Shown here one piece after another: positions 1 to 9,314 of a DNA stretch of 64,000 bases. Where the stretch lies: the NCBI RefSeq assembly GCF_000972865.1, contig NZ_CP011144.1, positions 1,426,001 through 1,490,000 on the forward strand, written 5' to 3'. Both the position numbers and the translations under genes were made by a program. A model generated the notes under the pieces. The model was not told the DNA's origin. It ran no database searches and saw only the letters and a list, made by a program, of their open reading frames with translations. The DNA comes from Pseudoxanthomonas suwonensis (GTDB taxonomy: Bacteria; Pseudomonadota; Gammaproteobacteria; Xanthomonadales; Xanthomonadaceae). Numbering within the stretch: the first letter of the stretch is position 1; each line of letters opens with the position of its first letter.

Positions 1-190
1 CCGTCAGCGGCTCATCGGTTTCGACATCGGACGGGAGGCATGGGCATGGCGAGGGAGACCGGATGAATACGCGTAATACCTGCGTAACATTTGTCTCACA
101 TCGACCGGCCCTGCTACCGGTGCCGAATCATGAGTTTCCGGAATCTGCAAATAACCGCGCACGCGCACGCCGATCGAAAGAGGGCCCGAA

Positions 191-523
191 AGGGGTCAGG
201 TACATTTTCCTGGCTAGCGCAGGTTGAGGCCGAAGTCCCTCACGCAAAGCTGCGCAGCAGCCTGATTGCGCGGACGTCCAGTTGCAAAGCAAGGCGCAGA
301 TCTATCGGCAGAAATAAACCTGACCCCATTTAGCGCGAATGGGGTCAGGTACATTTTTCCCTGCGTACCGCAGGTCGAACCGGGATCCTCACTCCATACT
401 GCGCAACAACTTGGCCACGCATACAGTCCCTGCAAGACGGACAACCGCGGGCGAGAAAATGAACCTGACCCCATTTAGGCAGGAGGCCTCGTACGCAAGA
501 AAATGAACCTGACCCCTTTTTGG
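191..523. repeat. Cluster of five TGAACCTGACCCC-type short repeats
   Basis: No convincing gene lies in bases 1-535. The stretch holds five copies of a roughly 20-base motif in both orientations: GGGGTCAGGTACATTTT near 193 and 341, and its complement (AACCTGACCCC, preceded by TGA or TAA) near 316, 461 and 505. Runs of A or T flank most copies. Such motifs are commonly scattered between genes in Xanthomonadaceae, often beside REP-associated IS200-like transposase genes, but no transposase is visible here. The last copy sits about 15 bases after the end of the neighbouring acetyltransferase gene. What the first 190 bases contain is not recognisable. Confidence 0.7.
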
Positions 524-535
524 GGCCACGCGAGG

Positions 536-3235
536 TCAGGGGGCGGCGATCGGAAGTTCCACGTCCATCAGTGTGGCGTCGTCGCGGTCGGGGCGGATGC
601 GGAAGCCCAGTTGCTGGCACATCGTCAGCATGGTCACGTTCTCGCGCAGCACCTGGCCTTCCACCATCTTCAGGCCGATCGAGCCGGCGTACTCGATCAT
701 GATCCGCATCAGCTGCCAGCCGATGCCGTAGCCCTTCAGGTCCGAGCGCACCAGGATCCCGTACTCGCCGCGCTCGTAGTTGGCATCGGCGAGCAGGCGC
801 ACCGCGCCGAGCATCTCGCCGCTGTCCGGGTCGATCGCCACCAGCGCGATCGAGCGCGCGTAGTCGAGCTGGGTCAGGCGGGCGATGAACTCGTGGCTGA
901 AGTGGCGTACCGCCGAGAAGAAGCGCAGGCGCAGGTCTTCGTCGGTCACCTTGTCGAAGAACCGGCGGAACAGTTCTTCGTCCTCCGGCCGCACCGGGCG
1001 CACGAACATGCGCCGGCCGTGGGCCAGCTCCACCTGCCGCTCCCACTCCTTCGGGTACGGCCGGACCACGAAGCGCGAATGCCACGGGCCCTTCTGCACC
1101 GGCCCCTCGTACGCGGCGATGGCCACCCGCGCGTCCACCGCGATCACCCCGTCGCGGTCGGCCAGCAGCGGGTTGATGTCCAGCTCGCGGATCTGCGGGA
1201 TGTCGGCGGCCAGCTGCGCCAGCTTGACCAGCACCAGCGCCACCGCGCGCTCGTCGGCGGCGAGCACGTCGCGGTAGGCCTTGAGGATGCGCGAGACCCG
1301 CGTGCGCGAGATCAGCTCGTGGGCCAGGCGCAGGTCCAGCGGCGGCAGCGCCAGCGCCTTGTCGTCGATCACCTCCACCGCGGTGCCGCCGCGGCCGAAC
1401 ACGATCACCGGGCCGAAGGTGGCGTCGTCGGCCAGGCCGGCGATCAGTTCGCGCGCCTTGGGCCGGGTGATCATCGGCTGCACGGTGACGCCATCGATAC
1501 GCGCCTCCGGGCGCGCCTGGCGGGCGCGCTCGAGGATGCCGGCGGCGGCCTCGCGCACCGATGCCTCGCTGGCGAGGTTCAGGCGCACGCCGCCGACGTC
1601 GGACTTGTGCACGATGTCGGGCGAGAGGATCTTCAGCGCCACCGGCAGGCCCTGCGCCAGCAGCGGCGCGGCGGCGGCCGCGGCGGCATCGGCATCGGTG
1701 GCCAGGGTCACCGGCGTGATCGGGATGCCGTAGGCGCCCAGCAACGCGGTCACCTCAAGCGGATCCAGCCAGCGCCGGCCTTGGGCCAGCGCGCCGGACA
1801 CGATCGCCTGCGCGGCGGCGGCGTCGACCACGAAGTCCTCCGGCAGGCTGGGCGGCGTTTCCATCAGCGCCTGCTGCGCCTCGCGGTGGCGGACCAGGTA
1901 CATGTAGCCGCGCACCGCGTCGGACTCGGTCGCGTAGGTGGGCACGTCGGCGGCATTGAGCGCGGCGATGGCGGCGTCGTGCCCGCCCAGCCACACTCCC
2001 AGCACCGGCTTGCCCGCACCCGGCCGCGGCCGCCGGCCCAGCACTTCGGCCACCGCCCTGGCGGCTTCTTCCGAGGAGGACAGCGCGGTGGGCACGTTCA
2101 TCACCAGCACCGCGTCGTTGTCGCGGTCGGCCAGCAGCGTCTCCAGCGCAACGGTGTAGCGGGCCGCGTCGGCGTCGCCGACGATGTCCACCGGGTTGGA
2201 GCGCGACCAGGTCGGCGGCAGCACCGCATCCAGCCGCTTCACCGTCGCCTCGTCCAGCGCCGCCAGGGTGCCGCCGAGGTCGACCAGGCGGTCCACCGCC
2301 AGCACGCCGATGCCGCCGCCGTTGGTCAGGATCGACAGCCGCCGCCCCGGCGCGCTGCGCAGATGGCCGAGGGTCTCGGCGGCGGCGAACAGTTCGTCCA
2401 GCGCCAGCACCCGCAGCAGGCCGGCGCGGCGGAAGGCGGCGTCGTAGACCGCGTCCGAGCCGGCCAGCGCGCCGGTGTGGGTCGCCGCCGCCTTCGCGCC
2501 CTGGGCGTGGCGGCCGGACTTGACCACCACCACCGGCTTGGCGCGCGCGGCCGCACGCGCGGCGGACATGAACTTGCGCGCGTCGCGGATCGATTCGATG
2601 TAGAGCAGGATCGCCCGCGTCTTCTGATCCTGGGCGAACCAGTCGAGCAGGTCGCCGAAGTCCACGTCCAGCGCGTCGCCCAGCGACACCACCGCCGAGA
2701 AGCCGATCGAGCGCTCCGCGCCCCATTCCACCAGCCCGGCGGCGATCGCGCCGGACTGCGACACCAGCGCCAGGTCGCCCTTCAGCGGGCTACGCGCGGC
2801 GAAGCTGACGTTGAGCCCGGCATGCGGCGCCATCACGCCCAGGCAGTTGGGACCGACGATGCGCAGGCCGTGCGGCCGCGCCGCCGCCTCCAACTGCTCC
2901 AGCAGCGAACCGGGGCCCTGCCCCAGGCCGGCGGTGACCACCACCGCCGCGCGCGCGCCCACTGCCACCGCCTCGGCGATCACCCCGGGCACGGTAGCCG
3001 CCGGGGTGGACACCACCACCAGTTCGGGCTTGAACGGCAGGTCGGCCAGCCGCGCCACCGCCGCCACCCCGTCGATCTGCCGATGCTTCGGGTTGACCAG
3101 GCCCACCGGACCGGCGAACCCGGCTTCGCGCAGGTTGCGCACCACCGCGCGCCCGACCGAGCGCTCGCGCGGGCTGGCCCCGACCACCGCGACCGAACGC
3201 GGTCGGAACACCGCCTCCAGGGCGTAGGTACTCAT
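536..3235 (-). CDS. pat: Acyl-CoA synthetase/GNAT fusion, Pat-type protein lysine acetyltransferase
   Basis: 899 residues. The first ~700 residues resemble an ADP-forming acyl-CoA synthetase: a CoA-binding Rossmann start (VAVVGASPRERSVG near residue 14), a succinyl-CoA-ligase-like middle (SQSGAIAAGL; THTGALAGSD) and an ATP-grasp part with HKSDVGGVRLNL. From about residue 735 a GNAT domain follows, with the acetyl-CoA loop RSDLKGYGIGWQLM. This order is that of Pat/Pka, which acetylates lysines of metabolic enzymes such as acetyl-CoA synthetase; whether the synthetase part is catalytic is not visible. The start at 3235 is chosen because AGGAG lies 10 bases upstream and the protein then begins directly before the CoA-binding domain; the frame is open for 71 more codons upstream. 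It is divergent from the cbb3 cluster. Confidence 0.88.
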   Translation of the reverse strand: MSTYALEAVFRPRSVAVVGASPRERSVGRAVVRNLREAGFAGPVGLVNPKHRQIDGVAAVARLADLPFKPELVVVSTPAATVPGVIAEAVAVGARAAVVVTAGLGQGPGSLLEQLEAAARPHGLRIVGPNCLGVMAPHAGLNVSFAARSPLKGDLALVSQSGAIAAGLVEWGAERSIGFSAVVSLGDALDVDFGDLLDWFAQDQKTRAILLYIESIRDARKFMSAARAAARAKPVVVVKSGRHAQGAKAAATHTGALAGSDAVYDAAFRRAGLLRVLALDELFAAAETLGHLRSAPGRRLSILTNGGGIGVLAVDRLVDLGGTLAALDEATVKRLDAVLPPTWSRSNPVDIVGDADAARYTVALETLLADRDNDAVLVMNVPTALSSSEEAARAVAEVLGRRPRPGAGKPVLGVWLGGHDAAIAALNAADVPTYATESDAVRGYMYLVRHREAQQALMETPPSLPEDFVVDAAAAQAIVSGALAQGRRWLDPLEVTALLGAYGIPITPVTLATDADAAAAAAAPLLAQGLPVALKILSPDIVHKSDVGGVRLNLASEASVREAAAGILERARQARPEARIDGVTVQPMITRPKARELIAGLADDATFGPVIVFGRGGTAVEVIDDKALALPPLDLRLAHELISRTRVSRILKAYRDVLAADERAVALVLVKLAQLAADIPQIRELDINPLLADRDGVIAVDARVAIAAYEGPVQKGPWHSRFVVRPYPKEWERQVELAHGRRMFVRPVRPEDEELFRRFFDKVTDEDLRLRFFSAVRHFSHEFIARLTQLDYARSIALVAIDPDSGEMLGAVRLLADANYERGEYGILVRSDLKGYGIGWQLMRIMIEYAGSIGLKMVEGQVLRENVTMLTMCQQLGFRIRPDRDDATLMDVELPIAAP

Positions 3236-3451
3236 GCCGTCGATGCTCCTGTTGCCATCGCCCGGACACGATACAGGGGCCGGCCGCACTTCCCCACCCG
3301 GACAATGTGACAGAGGCACGCCATGCCCGGATCGTCCTATGCTTGGCCCAAGGGCTAACCCAACGCCGGCAGGCAGACAGGCGGTCCACCCCGGTCTGCG
3401 GGCAAGACGGCGTCCAGTTTCCATGGGTAACCCGAAGCCATCCGTCAAGCA

Positions 3452-3465
3452 TTGATCCGAATCAA
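3452..3465 (+). promoter_or_regulatory. Perfect FNR/Anr box upstream of ccoN
   Basis: TTGATCCGAATCAA matches the FNR consensus TTGAT-N4-ATCAA at every specified position. Its centre lies 65 bases before the ccoN start. If it acts as a class II site at -41.5, transcription would begin near 3500, and GATGAT at 3488-3493 could serve as the -10. This fits oxygen-limited induction of a high-affinity cbb3 oxidase. No FNR/Anr gene is in the window: the CRP-family gene at 27881 lacks the N-terminal cysteines needed for an iron-sulphur cluster. Confidence 0.88.
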
Positions 3466-3523
3466 TGCCCGGATCACCCCACAGGGGGATGATCGCCCCC
3501 GTTCAGACTGAGGAACGGACCGC

Positions 3524-4963
3524 ATGCAAAGCGTGCAGGGGACTTACAACGACAAGGTGGTGCGCCAGTTCGCGGTGATGACCGTGGTCTGGGGCATCGT
3601 GGGAATGGCCGTGGGCGTGCTGATCGCCGCCCAGCTGTACTGGCCGGCGTTGAACTTCGACGTGCCCTGGCTCGGCTACGGACGGCTGCGGCCGCTGCAC
3701 ACCAATGCGGTGATCTTCGCCTTCGGCGGCAGCGCGCTGTTCGCCACCAGCCTGCACGTGGTCCAGCGCACCTGCCACGTGCGGCTGATCTCCGACGGGC
3801 TGGCCGCCTTCGTGTTCTGGGGCTGGCAGCTGGTGATCCTGCTGGCGGCGATCACCCTGCCGCTGGGCCTGACCCAGGGCAAGGAGTACGCCGAGCTGAT
3901 CTGGCCGATCGACATCCTGATCGCCGTGGTCTGGGTGGCCTACGCGGTGCTGTTCCTCGGCACCATCGTCAAGCGCCGGGTCAAGCACATCTACGTGGCG
4001 AACTGGTTCTACGCCTCGTTCATCATCGCCGTGGCCCTGCTGCACATCGTCAACAACATCGCCATCCCGTCCGGGCTCACCCACTCCTACCCGGTCTACA
4101 GCGGCGCGGTCGACGCGATGGTGCAGTGGTGGTACGGGCACAACGCGGTCGGCTTCTTCCTGACCGCCGGCTTCCTCGGGATGATGTACTACTACGTGCC
4201 CAAGCAGGCCGGCCGCCCGATCTACTCCTACCGGCTGTCGATCGTGCACTTCTGGGCGCTGATCGCGGTCTACATGTGGGCCGGCCCGCACCACCTGCTG
4301 TACACCGCGCTGCCGGACTGGGCGCAGTCACTGGGCATGGTGTTCTCGCTGATCCTGCTGGCCCCGTCCTGGGGCGGCGCGATCAACGGCGTGATGACCC
4401 TGTCGGGCGTCTGGTACAAGCTGCGCACCGACCCGATCCTGAAGTTCCTGATCGTGGCCATCTCGTTCTACATGATCGCCACCTTCGAGGGGCCGATGAT
4501 GTCGATCAAGACGGTCAACTCGCTGTCCCACTACACCGACTGGACCGTGGGCCACGTCCACGCCGGCGCGCTGGGCTGGGTGGCGATGATCTCGGTCGGC
4601 TCGATCTACTCGCTGCTGCCCAGGCTGCTCGGCCGCGAGCAGATGTATTCGGTCAAGGCGATCGACCTGCACTTTTGGATGCATACCGTCGGCGTGGTGT
4701 TCTACATCGTCTCGATGTGGATCGCCGGGGTGATGCAGGGCCTGATGTGGCGCGCCACCAACCCCGACGGCACGCTGACCTACAGCTTCGTCGAGGCGCT
4801 CAACGCCACCTACCCGTACTACCTGATCCGGCTGCTCGGCGGCCTGCTGGTCCTGGCCGGCATGTTCGTGATGGCCTGGAACCTGGTGCGCACCTACCGC
4901 GCCGCCCCCGCGATCGAGTCGCAACCGGTGCTGCCGGTCGACGCCTCGCAAGTGCGCGCCTGA
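3524..4963 (+). CDS. ccoN: Cytochrome cbb3 oxidase subunit I
   Basis: 479-residue catalytic subunit of the C-type haem-copper oxidase, which reduces oxygen to water in the inner membrane under low oxygen. About 12 hydrophobic helices are visible. Haem and copper ligands can be recognised: [12 protein letters not shown] for a haem b histidine, [10 protein letters not shown] for the Cu-B histidine with the downstream tyrosine region, AGPHHLLY for the paired Cu-B histidines, and [10 protein letters not shown] near the high-spin haem. Length is normal for CcoN. An FNR box lies 58 bases upstream, and GAGGAAC precedes the ATG. First gene of ccoNOQP; ccoO follows after 9 bases. Confidence 0.97.
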   Translation: MQSVQGTYNDKVVRQFAVMTVVWGIVGMAVGVLIAAQLYWPALNFDVPWLGYGRLRPLHTNAVIFAFGGSALFATSLHVVQRTCHVRLISDGLAAFVFWGWQLVILLAAITLPLGLTQGKEYAELIWPIDILIAVVWVAYAVLFLGTIVKRRVKHIYVANWFYASFIIAVALLHIVNNIAIPSGLTHSYPVYSGAVDAMVQWWYGHNAVGFFLTAGFLGMMYYYVPKQAGRPIYSYRLSIVHFWALIAVYMWAGPHHLLYTALPDWAQSLGMVFSLILLAPSWGGAINGVMTLSGVWYKLRTDPILKFLIVAISFYMIATFEGPMMSIKTVNSLSHYTDWTVGHVHAGALGWVAMISVGSIYSLLPRLLGREQMYSVKAIDLHFWMHTVGVVFYIVSMWIAGVMQGLMWRATNPDGTLTYSFVEALNATYPYYLIRLLGGLLVLAGMFVMAWNLVRTYRAAPAIESQPVLPVDASQVRA

Positions 4964-4972
4964 GGACACCCC

Positions 4973-5605
4973 ATGAGCGAACACAACCAGAATCCCCACG
5001 AGAAGATCGAGAAGAACGTCGGCCTGATGGCGGTGCTGATTGCGGTGGCCATCTCCTTCGGCGGCCTGGCCCAGATCGTGCCGCTGATGTTCCAGGCCGA
5101 GGCGATCGAGCCGCTGGAGGGCGTGGAGCCGTATCCGGCGCTGCAGCTGGCCGGGCGCGACGTGTACATCCGCGAGGGCTGCTACAACTGCCACTCGCAG
5201 ATGGTGCGCACCCTGCGCTTCGAGTCCGAGCGCTACGGCCACTACTCGCTGGCCGGCGAGTCGGTCTACGACCGCCCGTTCCAGTGGGGCAGCAAGCGCA
5301 CCGGCCCGGACCTGGCCCGGGTCGGCGGCCGCTACTCCGACGACTGGCACCGGGTGCACCTGGTCCGCCCGCGCGACGTGGTGCCCGAGTCGAACATGCC
5401 CGGCTTCCCGTGGCTGGAGAAGAACCGGGTCGACGGCAAGACGGTGGCCCGGCGCATGTCCGCGCTCAAGGCGCTGGGCGATCCGTACACCGACGAGCAG
5501 ATCGCGCAGGCCCCCGCCGACGTCGAGGGCAAGACCGAGCTCGACGCGGTGGTCGCCTACCTGCAGGCGCTGGGCCGGCATGCGCCGCGCGGGGGCCAGC
5601 CATGA
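4973..5605 (+). CDS. ccoO: Cytochrome cbb3 oxidase subunit II, mono-haem c
   Basis: 210 residues. One N-terminal membrane anchor (about residues 17-40) is followed by a periplasmic cytochrome c domain with a single CXXCH site (CYNCH near residue 72) and a distal methionine candidate in ESNMPGFPW. It carries electrons from CcoP to the CcoN active site. Length and the motif [17 protein letters not shown] are typical of CcoO. The TGA overlaps the ccoQ ATG by four bases (ATGA), suggesting translational coupling. Confidence 0.97.
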   Translation: MSEHNQNPHEKIEKNVGLMAVLIAVAISFGGLAQIVPLMFQAEAIEPLEGVEPYPALQLAGRDVYIREGCYNCHSQMVRTLRFESERYGHYSLAGESVYDRPFQWGSKRTGPDLARVGGRYSDDWHRVHLVRPRDVVPESNMPGFPWLEKNRVDGKTVARRMSALKALGDPYTDEQIAQAPADVEGKTELDAVVAYLQALGRHAPRGGQP

Positions 5606-5802
5606 TCGCCGGGATCGTCACCGGCCTGCTGCTGGCGCTGTTCATCGGCGCCTGGATCTGGGCGTGGAGCCCCAAGCGCAAGCGCGCGTTCGACGAGGCG
5701 GCGCGGCTGCCGCTGGAAGAGGGCGAGGCCAAGGGCAGGACCGAAGCCGGGCGGGATGAAGCGCAGGACGACAAGCAGGACGAGAAGGGGAAGCCGGAAT
5801 GA
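5602..5802 (+). CDS. ccoQ: Small cbb3 oxidase subunit CcoQ
   Basis: 66 residues: one transmembrane helix (residues 3-22, ending [16 protein letters not shown]), then a charged, Glu/Lys/Asp-rich tail. The [13 protein letters not shown] junction after the helix is typical of CcoQ/FixQ, a small subunit that stabilises the CcoNOP complex. It overlaps ccoO by four bases and ccoP by four bases, both as ATGA, placing it firmly inside the operon. The highly charged tail (about 35 residues) is long for a CcoQ. Confidence 0.93.
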   Translation: MIAGIVTGLLLALFIGAWIWAWSPKRKRAFDEAARLPLEEGEAKGRTEAGRDEAQDDKQDEKGKPE

Positions 5803-6737
5803 GTACCGGATGGACGTGGTTCGTCATCGCCCTGGTGGCGATCAACATCGTCGGCTGCGTGTGGCTGCTGTGGTGGACCTCGCGGCGCCGGCCCGGTGAT
5901 CCCAAGCCGGAAGACACCTCGCACGTCTGGGACGGCGACATCACCGAATACAACAAGCCGCTGCCGAAGTGGTGGATCAACCTGTTCTACCTGACCATCG
6001 TGTTCGGCGTGGCCTACCTGGCCTGGTTCGGCGGCCTGGGCGGCGTGCGCGGCTACAGCGGCTGGACCTCGACCCAGGAGCACGCGCAGGAGAAGGCGGT
6101 CGAGGACGCCAAGCTCGAACAGACCTTCGCGCCGTTCGCCGGGCAGGCGATCGACGCGCTGGCGCAGGACCCGACCGCGGTGGCGCTGGGCCGCTCGATC
6201 TTCAGCAACACCTGCGCCACCTGCCATGGCTCCTCCGGCCAGGGCGCGATCGGCTACCCGAACCTCACCGACGACATCTGGCACTGGGGCGGCACGCCCG
6301 AGCAGATCCTGGAGACGGTGCTGGACGGCCGCGAGGGCGTGATGCCCGAATGGGGCACGGTGCTGACCGGCATGGCCGGCCCGGACGCGATCGACTACAC
6401 GATCGCCTACATGCGCACCCTGTCGGCGCCGGAGACGCTGCAGAACAACTACATGGCCGCGCGCGGCAGGAAGCTGTACGAGGGCGTGTGCGCGGCGTGC
6501 CACGGCGTGGACGGCACCGGCAACGCCGACCTCGGCGCACCCGACCTGACCGACGGCTACTGGATGTACGGCAGCACTCGCGAGAGCCTGTACCAGACCA
6601 TCGCCCACGGCCGCCACGGGGTCATGCCCGCGCACCGCGAGTTGCTGGGCGAGACCCGCGCGCGGCTGGTCTCCGCCTATGTCTGGTCGCTGTCGCATAA
6701 TGCGGCCAGGACGGCGAGCCAGCAGGCGGGTCAGTGA
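5799..6737 (+). CDS. ccoP: Cytochrome cbb3 oxidase subunit III, di-haem c
   Basis: 312 residues. Two hydrophobic helices at about residues 5-26 and 55-75 anchor a C-terminal pair of cytochrome c domains. Two haem sites are visible: CATCH (near residue 138) and CAACH (near 230), with methionine ligand candidates in GVMPEWG and GVMPAHR. It receives electrons from soluble cytochrome c or the bc1 complex and passes them to CcoO. The N-terminal segment with HVWDGDITEYNKPLPKWW is characteristic of the family. It overlaps ccoQ and the following small gene by four bases each. Confidence 0.97.
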   Translation: MSTGWTWFVIALVAINIVGCVWLLWWTSRRRPGDPKPEDTSHVWDGDITEYNKPLPKWWINLFYLTIVFGVAYLAWFGGLGGVRGYSGWTSTQEHAQEKAVEDAKLEQTFAPFAGQAIDALAQDPTAVALGRSIFSNTCATCHGSSGQGAIGYPNLTDDIWHWGGTPEQILETVLDGREGVMPEWGTVLTGMAGPDAIDYTIAYMRTLSAPETLQNNYMAARGRKLYEGVCAACHGVDGTGNADLGAPDLTDGYWMYGSTRESLYQTIAHGRHGVMPAHRELLGETRARLVSAYVWSLSHNAARTASQQAGQ

Positions 6738-7030
6738 CCGATTTCAGCGAGCCACGCTTCGACCATCCCCCACGCCCGCTCGCCCAGCGCGTGGGAGCCA
6801 TCGCTTGGCCCAGCTTCTTCGCCGCCGGCGTGGCGACGATGGTGTTCTTCGCCTTCGTCGACCCGCTGGCGCTGCGCGACCTGACCTTCCCGGACCTGCC
6901 GCTGACCCGCGAGCTCGGCTACACGATCGGCTTCTTCATGTTCTGGCTCGCGACCGCGTCCTCGAGCCTGTTCACCTGGATCCTGCTGCGCCCGTCCAGC
7001 CGCTTCAACCGCGCGCTGCCACCGGAATAG
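6734..7030 (+). CDS. Small membrane protein of the cbb3 cluster, unknown function
   Basis: 98 residues from a GTG start that overlaps the ccoP stop (GTGA). Two hydrophobic stretches are visible at about residues 26-48 and 63-85, the second containing IGFFMFWLATASSSLFTW. No cofactor motif is seen. The four-base overlap with ccoP and the position before ccoG argue for co-expression and a role in assembly or stability of the oxidase. I do not recognise a named family. The next 200 bases up to ccoG hold no supported gene. Confidence 0.75.
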   Translation: MTDFSEPRFDHPPRPLAQRVGAIAWPSFFAAGVATMVFFAFVDPLALRDLTFPDLPLTRELGYTIGFFMFWLATASSSLFTWILLRPSSRFNRALPPE

Positions 7031-7230
7031 CGGCCATCCGCAATGCCTGCCCCCTGCGGCAATTTGTCGTCTACCGCGCAGCGGGGATTTGCGGATACTG
7101 GGGCGATGCGGAGCCCTGATCCGCCAGCCACGCCGCACCGCGGCCAAGCCGACACCATGAACGCAACACCATTCCCTAGCACTGGCCAACGCGCGCAACC
7201 GCCCGCGCTGCCGCCGCCAGGACGGCAGCC

Positions 7231-8781
7231 ATGAGCAAGCGCATCCCGCTGGACGTGGTCGACGACCAGGGCAACTCGTTCTACGTCAGCGAACGCAAGG
7301 TCTACCCGCGCGACGTGTCCGGCCGCTACAACCGGCTGCGGGTGGCGGCGGTGGTGTGGCTGCTGGGCATGTTCTACCTGTTCCCGTGGCTGCGCTGGGA
7401 CGGGCGCCAGGCGGTGCTGTTCGACCTGCCGGCGCGCAAGTTCTACGTGTTCGGCCTGGCGTTCTGGCCGCAGGACTTCCTGTTCCTGGCGCTGCTGCTG
7501 ATCATCGCGGCGATGGCGCTGTTCTTCTTCACCGCGCTGGCCGGGCGGCTGTGGTGCGGCTACGCCTGCCCGCAGACGGTGTGGACCGAGGTGTTCCTGT
7601 GGATGGAGCGCTGGACCGAGGGCGACCGCGGCCGCCGCATGAAACTCGACGCCGGCCCCTGGACCCGCGACAAGGTCCTGCGCAAGGGCGCCAAGCACGC
7701 GCTGTGGGCGCTGTTCGCGCTGTGGACCGGCTTCACCTTCGTCGGCTTCTTCACCCCGATCACCGACCTGGCCGCGCGCCTGGTGCCGTTCACCTGGGGC
7801 GGCTGGGAGACGTTCTGGGTGCTTTTCTACGCCCTGGCCACCTGGGGCAATGCCGGCTTCCTGCGCGAGCAGGTGTGCAAGTACATGTGCCCGTATGCGC
7901 GGTTCCAGAGCGCGATGTTCGACCGCAATACCTTGCTGATCGCCTACGACCCGATGCGCGGCGAGCCACGCGGCCCGCGCAAGCGCGGGCTGGGCGGCGT
8001 GCTGGAGCGCGCGCGCGGCCTGCTCGACCCGCAGACCGCCTACGACTACGTGTTCCGCGCCAGCGCCCACCCCACCGCCGCCGACAACCGGCTGCAGGCG
8101 CACGGCACCATCACCCTCGGCGGCGCCGGCGAGAAGCCCGCGCCGCTGCCGAAGTTCGCCCCCGGGCAGCTGGGCGACTGCATCGACTGCACGATCTGCG
8201 TGCAGGTCTGCCCGACCGGCATCGACATCCGCAACGGCCTGCAGTACGAGTGCATCGCCTGCGGCGCCTGCATCGACGCCTGCGACGAGGTGATGGACAA
8301 GATGGGCTACCCGCGCGGGCTGATCCGCTACTCGACCCAGAACGCGATCGACGGCAAGCCCACCCGCGTGCTGCGCCCGCGCGTGTTCGTCTACGGCCTG
8401 CTGCTGCTGGGCCTGTGCGGCGCCTGGGTGTGGGGCGTGACCCACCGCAGCGAGCTGATCGCCGAAGTGCTGCGCGACCGCAACGCGCTGTACCGCGAGG
8501 CCGCTGACGGCCAGGTCGAGAACGACTACACGCTCAAGCTGATAAACAAGAGCCAGGAGACCCGCCGCTACCGGATCAGCCTGGAGCAGGCCGGCACCGG
8601 TCTGCGCCTGTCCGGCCCGGAAGTGGTCGAGGCCGGCCCGGAACAGGTGCTGCCGGTGGTGTTGAGCGTGGTCGCAGACGAAGGCGTCGGCGGCCGCCAT
8701 GAGATCCGCTTCGTCGTCGAGGGCGAGGACGGCCGCGAACGGCGCATCATCGAAAGCAGCTTCTTCGGACCGAGCCCATGA
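7231..8781 (+). CDS. ccoG: Cytochrome c oxidase accessory protein CcoG (FixG)
   Basis: 516 residues. A polytopic N-terminal part (helices near residues 37-55, 71-100, 155-180 and 200-220) contains CGYACPQTVW and CKYMCPYARFQ. It is followed by two ferredoxin-like cysteine clusters around residues 315-350 (CIDCTICVQVCPTGID and CIACGACIDACDEV), another helix near residue 390, and a C-terminal Ig-like FixG domain. CcoG is thought to reduce copper(II) for cbb3 oxidase maturation. The stop overlaps the fixH ATG by four bases. Length is normal for the family. Confidence 0.95.
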   Translation: MSKRIPLDVVDDQGNSFYVSERKVYPRDVSGRYNRLRVAAVVWLLGMFYLFPWLRWDGRQAVLFDLPARKFYVFGLAFWPQDFLFLALLLIIAAMALFFFTALAGRLWCGYACPQTVWTEVFLWMERWTEGDRGRRMKLDAGPWTRDKVLRKGAKHALWALFALWTGFTFVGFFTPITDLAARLVPFTWGGWETFWVLFYALATWGNAGFLREQVCKYMCPYARFQSAMFDRNTLLIAYDPMRGEPRGPRKRGLGGVLERARGLLDPQTAYDYVFRASAHPTAADNRLQAHGTITLGGAGEKPAPLPKFAPGQLGDCIDCTICVQVCPTGIDIRNGLQYECIACGACIDACDEVMDKMGYPRGLIRYSTQNAIDGKPTRVLRPRVFVYGLLLLGLCGAWVWGVTHRSELIAEVLRDRNALYREAADGQVENDYTLKLINKSQETRRYRISLEQAGTGLRLSGPEVVEAGPEQVLPVVLSVVADEGVGGRHEIRFVVEGEDGRERRIIESSFFGPSP

Positions 8782-9308
8782 ACGAACCCCACCCCGAATC
8801 CCGATCCTCCGTCTGGCGCAATCCGGTGATGTACCTGGTGGTCGGCCTGCCGCTGCTGTCGATCGTCGCCGGCGTCGGCCTGGTGGTGGTCGCGGTGCGT
8901 TCCGGCGGCGCCGACTCGGTAACCGACCCGGTCCGCCGCGTGGCCCAGATCCAGACCGCCGACCTGGGACCGGACGAGGCGGCGAACAAGCTGGGCCTGA
9001 GCGCGGTGCTGCGGGTGGAGGACGGCATCGTCGAGGTGTTGCCGGCCACCGGCACGTTCCCGCGCGAGCAGGCCCTGCGCCTGTTGCTGGAGCATCCGAC
9101 GCGGCAGGCCGAGGACCTGCGCCTGGAACTGGCGCCCGAAGGCCCCGGCTGGCGCCTGCAGCAGGCGGTCGACCCGCAGCACGACTGGGTGGTACGGCTG
9201 CAACCGGCCGACGGCAGCTGGCGCCTGCAGGGACGCCTGCCCAAGCAACAGCACGCTGCGCGCCTGGCGCCCTCGCTCGGCGCACCCCCGCCCGGCGGGG
9301 ACGGCTGA
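8778..9308 (+). CDS. fixH: FixH/CcoH family protein
   Basis: 176 residues: an N-terminal helix (about residues 15-42, starting WRNPVMYLVVGLPLLSIVAG) followed by a periplasmic beta-rich domain. FixH/CcoH proteins assist late assembly of cbb3 oxidase. Here the sequence match is mostly the helix and the synteny between ccoG and ccoI; the soluble part is divergent. Its TGA ends six bases before the ccoI GTG. Confidence 0.85.
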   Translation: MNEPHPESRSSVWRNPVMYLVVGLPLLSIVAGVGLVVVAVRSGGADSVTDPVRRVAQIQTADLGPDEAANKLGLSAVLRVEDGIVEVLPATGTFPREQALRLLLEHPTRQAEDLRLELAPEGPGWRLQQAVDPQHDWVVRLQPADGSWRLQGRLPKQQHAARLAPSLGAPPPGGDG

Positions 9309-9314
9309 GCCGGC

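Noticed and set aside
503..3310. Long plus-strand open frame (935 residues) over the acetyltransferase gene
   Set aside because: It is His/Arg/Gln-rich with no domain, a GC-driven mirror of the real minus-strand gene.
7043..7234. Short open frame between the 98-residue gene and ccoG
   Set aside because: Low-complexity, no ribosome site, overlaps the ccoG start; treated as leader sequence.
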